Source: Asterias rubens (lineage: Eukaryota > Echinodermata > Asteroidea > Forcipulatida > Asteriidae). From it: DNA of 64,000 nucleotides. Position 1 is the stretch's first letter. Each line of letters begins with the position of its first letter. The stretch is from positions 7,439,343 through 7,503,342 of the forward strand of contig NC_047063.1 of NCBI RefSeq assembly GCF_902459465.1, read 5' to 3'. This document shows, piece by piece, positions 23,703 to 33,807 of this stretch. The notes beneath the pieces are model-generated. The model did not search any database and was not told the origin of the DNA. It saw nothing but the letters and a program-made list of their open reading frames with translations. A program made the position numbers and the translations under genes.

Positions 23703-24921
23703 ACAGTACACACAAGTTAAACAATAAACTTGACAGTTATGCAGTTATTTTTACATTAAATTTAAATGGACCCATTTACCGTTTGAACGATATATTTTAT
23801 ACAACATTACAGCATGATTTACAAAATTTACACAGCTGATTAAAGCAGACTTTGCTCTATTTTAAATGCAAAGTTTCCATTCACTAAGATATGTTCATGG
23901 AACATGAAATAAAATTAAAATTTAAGGCAACTATAACTCTGTGTAATTTCCACCTGTCGTCAGTGAATTAAAAGGAAAACACCCGCCTTGTGTCAACAAC
24001 AAACTCAAAATTGTTGTTGATACAGTATTAAATGAGATACTTTCTCATCCTTTACTGTCTTGTTTTCTTCCTTCGAGCGCATCTTTAAATAGTGTAAGAC
24101 TTTTAAGTGATGTACACCCATTTTCCTTTTCACAAATTCCCAACACAACACACACCTTTGGTGGGATTAGTTCGCAAATATGAAGGTAATAATTATTATT
24201 AACAAGACCACACCTTATCATAAAATGTCAATTACAATGTACAGCATGGCAACCTACTTACAATATCCACTCAATCACAAACCAAAGTCCAAAACCAAGT
24301 ACATGATACAGTGTACATTATACACTCTTATCCCATAGGGGTTTGGCTGCGCACACAACTGACAAAACTACAAGTATTTGGTCCAAAGTTCTAGAGTCCA
24401 AACCAAACAAGCATTTCACACATTAACCTAAATTTAAAATGTACAGCATGAATAAAGAAGTGAACAGTGATTGGGCTCACTCACAATGTTTGTTCTTCAA
24501 CTAACCGAAGGTACTCACCTAATTTTTAAGTGACAACATAAGTTTAACACTTTCTGACCCTTCCTTGCAGGCTTTAATTTCAACAGCTAATTTGTGTGTT
24601 GAATATGCAATGTACATAGCAATGATTGCGGTACTACATGTATGCAGCAATGCGACAACAATGTAGATTGTACACTCAACTGATTCAATTTGTCTCACAG
24701 TAATGTTTGTTTCTTTGAATTATCTGCCCAACAACAGAACTCATCAAAGCTCCCACAAGGGGATATAAACGCCAACCTGGCAACAGCCAATATCTCTCAT
24801 CTCCTTGCTCTATGCTCAAACAAACATTTGTTTAACTTCTATGCTTATGAATTTTCAGTAACTAGTCGACAATGTAGGCCTAAAGGAGATGTTTGTTCGT
24901 CGTCAGGATGATCTTCCCAAA

Positions 24922-25034
24922 AGATGGGTTGCAATACGCGTCATTGACCACCATCTTTTTATGTATTTTTACAAGTGAAAGGTGGACGAGAAATACATCA
25001 AAGATGGTGGTAAATGACGCGTTCTGCAATCCAT
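24922..25034. repeat. Inverted repeat, 46-bp arms
   Basis: Arms 24922-24967 and 24989-25034 (GGTTGCAATACGCGTCATT and AATGACGCGTTCTGCAATCC). It lies between two segments that share CCCACAAGGGG. Confidence 0.75.
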
Positions 25035-25129
25035 CTACAGAACAACAGAACTATGCAACGTTCCCACAAGGGGGATACAGTTTTATGAATTACACAATTA
25101 CATGTATGGTTCAATAATTAGAGGACAAT

Positions 25130-25225
25130 ACAATCCTAGTCACTGTGAAATCAACAGATAGCTTGGCCGCATTCGAACCCACAGTCTTGTGATTGCAAGT
25201 CCTGCAGTCAAACCACTTTGTACGA
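25130..25225 (-). mobile_element. tRNA-derived SINE fragment
   Basis: The minus strand reads a B box GGGTTCGAAT preceded by AGTGGTTTGACTGCAGGACT, as in a tRNA-related head. Similar sequence occurs at 53830-53890. Confidence 0.6.
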
Positions 25226-28099
25226 AAATTATATTGCCACTATGAAATCAGTATTTAGCCAAAATTTCTTTTAAACAATGCAAAATGGAAGCTGGCCAAG
25301 AATGAAGGCCACAGATAGTTTAGGCTCTAATTCTAGATACATGTACATGTGTACACTGCATTTTATACAAAAATTAAAATTAAACAACTTTTTGATTTAT
25401 ACTGAATATGGAATGATTGACATGCAGTGAAAGAAGGGAGCTTTACAAAGCAAAGATTACAAAAAGTCTTTCATTTCAAGTAGACAACAACAACAACTGA
25501 CCAATCTGTCACAATCGTGACAGTGGGTACTGACAGGACCATGGAAGTCTGCTTAGAAAAATGACAGGCCAGATACTGTGTTTCACCTCCATAATAAATC
25601 ATAACAAGGCTGAATGTTTTCAATAATATTTGGAATGCTTACTATCAATAGGATGATTAGCTGGTATGTTATGTCAATACAGATGGTATCCCACCTACTA
25701 GCACTACATTGTATCTGATACTGTACTACACTATTTATACACATGAGGGGTTGTCAATCAATATAAAACAAGATAGTATTTATTATGTTTATATTTTATA
25801 CTCTCCTAGGGAAAGTTCATTCTACTTTGACAAAGGATGTTTTATATTTTGCCATCAAAGTAGAAAGGTTACACTGTTTTTCTGGTAAACCAATCAAATT
25901 TGTTAAAATGTCAATAAAGGTGGAATGACTTTAAAATTCTACCATTCAACCATGATCAATTTGGTCTGATGAAATATTATTACAAATCGAATGTCATTCA
26001 GTTGGTCAAATCATTTTATAAAAATAACAAAAATTTAAAAAAAATAGTAAACAACCTGCACATCAAACCATATTATCAAAGCATGTCAAACTTGCCTTGG
26101 GCCATTTTACAAACAGACTTGTTCATAATAATGGATTTGTTAATTGATTTCTTGATGATGCATCATCATCCAACCAATTGACTTGTAATGAACTTGTCAC
26201 CATCTAGATCACAACCAGTCCCAAGGATTTTTAATTAAAATCCGCACTTAAGGCAATCCACATTGAGCAGCTGCACTGACAATGTTTTTTTATTTTTTTA
26301 TTTCATATTAAATTGTTTAATATAGAAAATGAAAACTAGAACGAAAATCTTTGTGGACAATGACTGGTATGGGTGTGGCATGTACACGTACATGTATGTT
26401 TAAGGACCACACCTATTTCTTAATTAATTAATAGGAGATGTGCCCTTAATATTGACCATGCAGCTCATGATAATTAATTTATGATATTCCTTCCTTATGA
26501 TATGTTATTAGATGACTAGTAAAATAGTTAGATTATGACAAACCGAGGAATTTCATTTCGTTAATTAGGGCGTGGTGGTTTATATTATTGGTTTTCATCA
26601 AGGTATTATACAGGATTGGTAAGAATACAAAGATGTTTGTTTTCACCTTGGTCTGACAGTTTACTGATAATTAAGTTCACACAACAATTTTCTGTGAAAT
26701 ATTGTTCCTCTGAAAAAAATCATATTCAAGAAAACTGTCTGGAAAAAGAAAAGAAAAAGCGCAATCAGCTGATTTTTGCTTTTTTTTAAACTTTCTACTT
26801 TTTATACCCAAGTTTTCCAAGGCTTGTTACATGTAGGCCCCCTACTTCACGGTTTATACATAAAAAACACTAACACCCTCTCTGACTATTGTGTCAGCAA
26901 GCTCTACCAATAAGTGTATAAAACCTTCAAGTGCCGGGTTTTCGTTTTAGTTGAATCATAAAATTGTTTTAGAATATATTTTATTAAAAATCTTGCAAAA
27001 ACCACGCTTGACACATGACCAGCCCTATTACCTACATGTAGCCCCCCCCCTTCTAGGATATTACATAGACATTTTAGGTAGATGATTATGAGTCACATAC
27101 AAAATGCATGCATGACACAAAATATGTCCAAAAGTCCTGGATGATTTATACCAGGAAAGTCATTAATCCAGGTCAAGGAGAACTATCAGAGTAAAAAATA
27201 GAAAACATATAATGTCACTTGAAGAGGGTGTGCTGTCATGATCAAATCAGACCTAAAATATGGCTGTGTAAAAATGTATTTCGGAATGGAGTTGTTGTAT
27301 GCACGCTTATTATTCATTGTACAGAGGGAGTGCGAACTAAAGTTCATGTACATGTAGGCTGATGACAGGCATCATTTGCAAGTAGACGTAGCTGAAAGTA
27401 ATATTTTGCCAAAAAAATACATTACCAATCCTTCTATTACATGTACTTTACAGTATCATGTTGAGTGATTGGACCTGGAATAGAGAAACATTTTAAATCG
27501 AATGACAACATTGCATGGGGGCGGGGACATGACACCGAGTGTAACTAGTGTCAGGCGACAGAATAACACACCCTTACACTGTCAACTAACTTCAGAAAGC
27601 ATGACTAATTTACACACACTATAATTAAGCACGTATTCTTAAAAGTTAGAAATGGTTCAATTTCAATATCTCCAGTGCGTTGCCACAAATATTGAAGAGG
27701 TTTTTGTAGTGGGCTGGCTTAAACACAATGGTATGCAGATGAGGGTTATGTACCTGCACTTGTTGAATGACATGACTCATTATTATCCAGCAGGGTACCA
27801 CCCTCATTTCAATCATCACTAGTCATAGTGCTTTATTATTTTTTTCCCAAGGCTAGGGCAACCCATTAAACAAATATGATACTTGTAGAGTGTGATGAGT
27901 CATCACACCAGAAAAATTGTATTGAAAAATATCAAAACTACATTTGTACATTGTAAACAATCCTCAATCAATGGACTAAGTTAGTATTTATACATGTACG
28001 GTACATTGTATTACCTCACGTGATGTATGACAAAATTCTAATAACAGATAATTATGGCTGCAAGTTTTTAAAACCTCAATGATAGTAAAAAAGGTATTA

Positions 28100-28380
28100 G
28101 ACTGGATTGGTAATAAAAAACATTTAGTCTGAAAGCTTAAAGATTGTCTTCGTACTAAAACCATTTTCTGTGAAGTGGGCCTATTTCACTCTGAAATGAA
28201 GTCATATTTGAGAGAAATGTATCTGAAAACCTCAAAAATGATACGGCTGGTTTCGGTATTCCAACAGTAGACTAATCACTTAGACTTGTCACAGGTTTGT
28301 TATTTCATGGTTGAACACACAAAATATGAACACTGTCTGAGACTATTTTCACAGCTTTACCAATCCCGTATATAATATCT
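28100..28380. mobile_element. MITE with GGATTGGTAA ends
   Basis: Inverted ends TATTAGACTGGATTGGTAA and TTACCAATCCCGTATA. Related sequence lies at 26603-26730 and 50013-50350. Confidence 0.6.
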
Positions 28381-28714
28381 TTTTAACAATATTTTGCCAT
28401 TACTCTGTCTGAATACAACTGCTGCTCATACTTTTTTCCCTAATAAATTTTTATCAAAAAGTAGTTTGCACCATTGGTATCAAGTAAAATGAAAATATAA
28501 AAATCAAATCATTTTATTTGTCAGGCCTGGAATAACCAAGAGGCCATGGTTTAGGCCCCCTTCAAAATGTCCCCTACTTTAAAATTGTCCGATGGAAACT
28601 TCAAAATGAAAATGGCTTTTTCCATCAGAAAAACAGGAAATAATTTTGTTTGTAATGAATGATTGAATTGTTTCACCTACTGTACCAATGTTGTAAATCA
28701 CAGTTCGTTTTATT

Positions 28715-28951
28715 AGACCCTTACCATGAAATATTTTGTAAATTCCACAAAGCGTGTGCGCACTACCATTTTGGTTAGGAAAATGAGGGAACATCCCGCT
28801 GTTTTGTATGCGGCCAATGGCTGCAGGACATAGAATAGAAGCGAATATGCGTCTGCTTAGTGCTTGTCAGACCCAATCAGGTCTGTACGCAATAAGGCCT
28901 AGTACGCATGCGAGAATGTTATCAGCATATTTCATGGGAAGGGTTTATTAC
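28715..28951. mobile_element. MITE, CCCTTCCCATGAAATATGC family, at the 3' end of the Ig gene
   Basis: Inverted ends ACCCTTACCATGAAATAT and ATATTTCATGGGAAGGGT. It ends about 9 bp from the stop codon of the 731-aa Ig gene. Confidence 0.85.
28944..28949 (-). terminator. AATAAA poly(A) signal 10 nt after the stop codon of the 731-aa Ig gene
   Basis: On the minus strand AATAAA follows the TAG stop (28962-28960) after ten bases and overlaps the end of a foldback element's terminal repeat (ACCCTTCCCATGAAATATGC). Such a short 3' UTR would be unusual, so it may be an alternative or unused site. Confidence 0.4.
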
Positions 28952-28959
28952 CAGCTACA

Positions 28960-31155
28960 CTACACATAGCTTGGAGTTTCTTGATTGTTACTAAGATCCT
29001 CGTCATAATCGAACTTCCTACTATCATCTTGATCATACCCATAGGGATCCATTGGCTGGTCGTCATATCCACGTTGGTACTGGTCATCATACGGTGCATT
29101 GCGGAGATCAGCGTTGGATGAATGCCCATCAGGGATGCGTTCATCTGGCTCGTAGTGTGGGTAAGACTCTGCATGGTGATCTCTTTCCTCCGGTGGCATT
29201 TCATATCCCTCTTGACCATCCGGTTGGCCATAGCTTTCATACCGATCATCATATCGGTCATCATAACGCGGCTCTCCGTATTGATCATTGTACTGATCAT
29301 TGTATTGATCGTTGTATTGATCGTCATAGTTATCGTTATATTGATCATCAGGTTTACCTTGGTCTAATCCGTTATAACTACGCTCATATGCGTCATTGTC
29401 GTAATCGTAAGCGTCGTCGTCGGCACGATTTTGGAAATCTGCACTCTCATAATGAGGATCTTTTCCTTGGGGTTGTTCATAACCACCGTGATCGTAGTCA
29501 TCGTAACGAGGCTCACGGTAACCGGAATCGCTGACGTCGCGGTCATCGTAGTAACGCTGATTTCTATCCTCTACGGGGTCGTAACCGTGGTCCACGTTGT
29601 AGCCGCCGTTCGGTATCTGCACATTCTCGTACGGGCTGCTGCTGCGATCCTCAAACGGCATCTTCATGCGTTTAATAGTTGGGGTCGGGTAACCAGGTTG
29701 GTCCTCGTATCGGTCGGAATCGGTCGGTGCCATTGTGTCCCTCCACCATTTACGTGGATCCACACCCTCGGGGACATCACCTCGTTTCTCCCTTGGAATA
29801 ACGTCAGGATTGTTCACTGATCTGTCGTCTGGGTAATCTTTCCCTTCGATGCTGTAATTGGGCGTCTTCTCTGGCAATGCTGAAAACTGGTTGGTGTTGT
29901 TCATTGGGATTTGAACACTTGACGTCACTCCAGCTTGTTTGTTCTTAGCGGCACCTCCATGACATCTCTTTTGGTAGCACCAGGCAACCAAAGCAAGTAA
30001 GAAAATGATAATAACCGCTGCAGCGATTAAACCAACAATTAATCCTCCTGAAACTCCTGGGGCTTCCGTAGTCTGTGGTTTCGTAACAGGGTTACCTGTG
30101 GGAATTACTGGAGGTACTGTCATCCCCACAATAAGCAGCTCTTCAGAAGCCATTGCAGTTTGATCATCTTCATCAGTTGCAGTGCAAGTTAATGTTGCGA
30201 GATGGTCATCAACCTCTACATCGGTGATTGTCAAAATTTTCACCAAATCCCCAGCTGTGCTGTGACGATCATTAAACTTCTCCGGCACAATCCACTGACT
30301 TGATGCTATAGCGGCAGTACGACTACTGATAGTGCAAGTAAATACGGCAGTCTCACCAACCATTACTGGTTCTGGAGACTCGATGACGATTACGGGATCA
30401 GACAACACGTTCAGGGCAGCCAGACTACAGTCTTTAACAAATCCATCAGGACCAGAGTATGTCATCTGACAATTAAACAGAGCGCCCTCATCGTCAGCTT
30501 GCACAGTGAATTGACTTTTAATTTCGCGAATATCGCCAGCATCGTTTATGACCGAAGACACCGCTAGTCCATCTTTCATCCATTCTAAGACAACTGCAGG
30601 ATTTCCAATCTCCGATAAACAAGACAATGCAATGTCTTCGTTAAGGTTCACACGTGTGCTGCTGGAATCCGATTGAATTGAACACAGCGGATACGACGTA
30701 CCGGGCGGATAGGCAACAGTCAGGGAAGCAGCCTGGGATTCAATAACGAAAGCACTTGTCTCGTCACAAACAGAACTCACCTTGCTGCAAACGACGCATT
30801 TAAACTCACTGGAGTCTTGTCTTACTGGCGATCCTATGAATAGCTTAAATTCTCGGGTTGCTCCGGGTGAACCCAGTAAAACGACATAATCACTTGCAAC
30901 GAGCCCAAGTCCTGATAAAACGTCACTCCGTACATTTCCAGCGTCACTAATGATAACTGGGTTTGTAATACCTCTTTGAAATGACAACACTTGGTCATTG
31001 GTTAGTCCTTCCACTTCGCAGATTAATTGTGTTGTAGCATCACCTTCTTTTACGGTTGTATCTACTGGTTGAACAGTAAATGTTTGTGCATCCACTACCA
31101 CAGTTGACCCCAAAAACGGCACTAAAATAACGAGAATACACCACAACCGAGCCAT
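28960..31155 (-). CDS. Intronless IgSF type I membrane protein, 3 Ig domains, long Asp/Tyr-rich tail, PDZ-binding C-terminus
   Basis: A 731-residue single-exon ORF. A signal peptide (about 1-23, ending VVVDA) is followed by Ig1 (about 25-147; Cys46-Cys120, with extra Cys123 and Cys130), Ig2 (150-252; Cys179-Cys229 plus Cys158 and Cys243) and Ig3 (253-343; Cys274-Cys324). Then come a short Thr/Pro stalk, one transmembrane segment (about 370-393) and a ~335-residue cytoplasmic tail. The tail is rich in Asp, Tyr, Asn and Gln, holds NDQY repeats (about 606-625) and a YENV motif at Tyr509 (pYxN, the Grb2 SH2 consensus), and ends in SYV, a class I PDZ ligand. I do not recognise a named orthologue; the role as a surface adhesion or immune receptor is inferred from architecture. 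It is a paralogue of the genes at 42.2 and 45.7 kb. A foldback element begins about 10 bp beyond the stop codon. Confidence 0.9.
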   Translation of the reverse strand: MARLWCILVILVPFLGSTVVVDAQTFTVQPVDTTVKEGDATTQLICEVEGLTNDQVLSFQRGITNPVIISDAGNVRSDVLSGLGLVASDYVVLLGSPGATREFKLFIGSPVRQDSSEFKCVVCSKVSSVCDETSAFVIESQAASLTVAYPPGTSYPLCSIQSDSSSTRVNLNEDIALSCLSEIGNPAVVLEWMKDGLAVSSVINDAGDIREIKSQFTVQADDEGALFNCQMTYSGPDGFVKDCSLAALNVLSDPVIVIESPEPVMVGETAVFTCTISSRTAAIASSQWIVPEKFNDRHSTAGDLVKILTITDVEVDDHLATLTCTATDEDDQTAMASEELLIVGMTVPPVIPTGNPVTKPQTTEAPGVSGGLIVGLIAAAVIIIFLLALVAWCYQKRCHGGAAKNKQAGVTSSVQIPMNNTNQFSALPEKTPNYSIEGKDYPDDRSVNNPDVIPREKRGDVPEGVDPRKWWRDTMAPTDSDRYEDQPGYPTPTIKRMKMPFEDRSSSPYENVQIPNGGYNVDHGYDPVEDRNQRYYDDRDVSDSGYREPRYDDYDHGGYEQPQGKDPHYESADFQNRADDDAYDYDNDAYERSYNGLDQGKPDDQYNDNYDDQYNDQYNDQYNDQYGEPRYDDRYDDRYESYGQPDGQEGYEMPPEERDHHAESYPHYEPDERIPDGHSSNADLRNAPYDDQYQRGYDDQPMDPYGYDQDDSRKFDYDEDLSNNQETPSYV
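29282..29345 (-). repeat. 12-nt coding tandem repeat (NDQY) in the Ig receptor tail
   Basis: Degenerate 12-bp units reading about GATCATTGTATT on the plus strand encode successive Asn-Asp-Gln-Tyr blocks in the cytoplasmic tail. Length change here would stay in frame. Confidence 0.8.
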
Positions 31156-31760
31156 AGTTCGTTTCTGTGGTTGTGGTGGGGTAAATTTGTTACTCCAGAC
31201 GGTGGGATTGTCGAATCAAACAAGTCCCACTTTTGTGGCAAGGGCACAAGAAAAATCACGCTCAAATCAACCCTGAAACTGCTCACCTTGTCAAGCAGCA
31301 ACAAAAACTTGGACTGTCACAGTTCCTTCTTCAGTTTAGGTACACAAGAAATTATTGTAATAGGGACATCCTCAGCTCTGCAAAACTACTTTAGCCGCTG
31401 TGTGCCGTGCATCCGTCGACCGTGTGTGTGTGTGTAATGTGATGGTTCTTTTTTTAAAGTCGTCGTCGCCTACCTCTATCTCTCGCTCTAGCTCTGTACA
31501 TACCGTACATGCCGTATCATCGTGCAGTGACTGACTGCATGTATCGTAGGTCACTTCCTGACATCCGGGACCTTCCCGTAACGCAGCGTTGTTATCTTTA
31601 TGCAAATCGGAATGGAGCTTACAGTAATTTGATTGGTCGTTCCGAATGTCAACAGGCAAATCATACGGACCGCTGGCTTTGCATAAAACATTGTTTTTCT
31701 ACGCCATATTTGGGCAAAGATCAGAAAATAGACACTATTAAAAAAACAAAGTAATCTATT
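31156..31760 (-). promoter_or_regulatory. Upstream region of the 731-aa Ig gene
   Basis: Free of recognised MITEs apart from a short (GT)n run near 31422-31436. Likely contains the promoter and 5' UTR; no specific element can be assigned. Confidence 0.35.
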
Positions 31761-32240
31761 TGGTTTTAATTTTGGGGTTTGGTACATAATTTGAATGACA
31801 GAAGCTATTGGCAGGCCACTTTATAGTTGTTTGATACATACTGAAACAAGAGTCGGAGTGTGAAGTTCCTTTCGATGTGGTATTTATTTGTGTTGATGAA
31901 TTGACTAAAAATGTACATTTACAGTTTGTGACATATTTTTCGTGTTGTGTTTTCGGGCAATTGTTGGCCAAAGAGGGAATACAAAATCTTGTTTTCAGAA
32001 TAATATATCTCTTGTGAACACAAGAGGGCGCTATGCCTAAATTAATTGGAAAGACAGGTGAATCCACAGGTGATAATATTGTACTTAATTTTGTCGGGCA
32101 GATAACAAAATAATGCAGATTATAATAAAAAACATTAAAAGGGACAGCAAGAGTAGTTGAACCACAAAGGAAGGAAAGAAAAACAGTTGGAGTCCAAATT
32201 TAGAGATTGCCCGAAATGAAAGAAGAAACACATATCGACA

Positions 32241-32625
32241 TTAAAGGCATGGTGGACACTATTGGCAATTGCATAAAACCTTACTTGGTGACGAGTAATG
32301 GGGAGAGGTTGATTGTATAACACATTGTAAGAAACGGCTCCCTCTGAAGTGACGTAGTTTTCGAGAAAGAAGTAATAATTTTCCATCATGTTTTCCATGT
32401 TTGATTTCGACACCTCAGATTTAGAATTTGAGGTCTCGAAATCAAACATCTGAAAGCACACAACATCGTGTGACAAGGGTGTTTTTTTCTTTCATTATTA
32501 TCTCGCAACTTTGATGACCAATAATGAGCTCAATTTCTTTCATAGGTTTGTTATTTTAGGCATATGTTGAGATACACCAAGTGAGAGGACTGGTCTTTGA
32601 CAATAGTTTCCATTGTCTTTAAAGA
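32241..32625. mobile_element. Main MITE family, copy
   Basis: Ends TTAAAGGCATGGTGGACACT and CAATAGTTTCCATTGTCTTT with the GAGGTCTC foldback centre. Confidence 0.82.
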
Positions 32626-33437
32626 AAAAAACTTTAGATAGGGCTTATGTTTCATACACTCAATACAAATATCTGATCAACAAGAACATGCGGTTTTTTT
32701 AAATTCTGATATTAGTTCTCCGAGCCCCAAAACAGCATTTCAATGCAACAAGAAATTCACTTATATTTTCTTTATTACGAGGGTGACCAAGCGCGTGACC
32801 CTTCTACTAAAAGCACAATGAAAACCCTCACTCGTCAACGGTGAAGAAAGTGACGATCTTACCACAAGAGGGCGCTGTATGGTCACAAGCACTACAGATG
32901 TTGTGTTTAAAACTTGAGAAACAGCTCCCCTCAAAGAGAGATAGAGTTAATTCAAACATTTTTGCATAAAACGTTTCTCAGATTGCCAATTAGAGATTAT
33001 TCTTCCTAGGAAATAATCTCAAAAACGCCACTCTACCAACCACCCTTTGAAATGAAATTTCACAGGTTAGATTTATTGTGATTAATTATCTACATAAAGG
33101 ATTAAACAATCGAACGGTTCCAGAAGCTGGCTACGCATAATGGAACAAATTTTATCATTGAATATAGGCTACAGCTGTATGGAGTGTGAATAACTGCTGC
33201 AATACTCCTTGCTGGATTGCAAACGTCTGCTAATAAACTTGGCATTTCGGGCCGGGTGGCCCGAGGCAGTTCCTAAGGAATCGATGCCACGATATCTGTA
33301 GGTAAGAGGTTGAGAGGAAGAAAAACCCAATGTTAAACTTTTATCTCAATTTAGGAAGTAATGACTAACAACATGAACAATGATTGTTTAGCTTTAATGA
33401 GTGTCATAAATATATTTTTCTCAAAACGCACCGAGTT

Positions 33438-33560
33438 CAAACGAACACGTTGCCTTGGATCGGTCGAGTTGGTCTTTGAAAAGCGTTTGTTATGAAATGC
33501 AAATAGTTTAGATAAATAGGTATATATTTATTATGAATGATCCACACAAACATTTTGACT
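33438..33560. mobile_element. MITE, ACACGTTGCCTTGGATC family, truncated
   Basis: Begins CGAACACGTTGCCTTGGATC and breaks off near TTTTGACTCC at 33555. It overlaps the presumed 3' end of the four-Kazal gene. Confidence 0.7.
33527..33532 (-). terminator. AATAAA poly(A) signal of the four-Kazal gene
   Basis: AATAAA on the minus strand about 97 nt past the TAA stop at 33629, consistent with exon 6 being terminal. It lies inside or beside a truncated foldback element, so its use is uncertain. Confidence 0.4.
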
Positions 33561-33628
33561 CCATAGAATACCGACCGTTTATTCCTGAGGTCTAAGAAGG
33601 GCGTGGATGTGTGTAGGGTTCCTATAGG

Positions 33629-33807
33629 TTATCTGTGTTTCTTACCTGGCCAAAAGTTGCTCTTCAGTTTGCACGGTCCGTCATTAGCATGAAAAAGCCC
33701 TGGTACCCGGCAGGCCGCTCGCTGCAAGAAGCAGTAGTTACGGTAAGTCAGTCCATCTGTACCGCAAACTGGTGACCAGATGCCAATGCAGTGCTCTTGA
33801 CAAACGT
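33629..33807 (-). CDS. Four-Kazal protein exon 6 (Kazal 4, probable terminal exon)
   Basis: The acceptor is ATGATCTAG at 33809-33808. The Kazal core is VCQEHCIGIWSPVCGTDGL and onward to NDGPC, then KLKSNFWPGKKHR and a TAA stop at 33631-33629. A good donor (G|GTAAGA) lies 15 nt before the stop and would also leave phase 1, so another exon is possible, but AATAAA follows at 33532-33527 and no later Kazal exon is visible. Confidence 0.82.

Larger units (their letters stand above)
21070..28090. other. AT-rich interval without a supported gene
   Basis: About 7 kb with no coding exon I can support. It holds a SINE fragment, three foldback elements and many short CATGTACATG motifs, but fewer of the common MITEs than neighbouring stretches. 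It could be an unannotated non-coding transcript or simple intergenic DNA. Confidence 0.4.

Noticed and set aside
28932-29348. 138-codon minus-strand frame and several plus-strand frames within 29.0-29.8 kb
   Set aside because: Alternative frames of the repetitive Asp/Tyr tail of the 731-aa Ig protein; no domain and no independent support.
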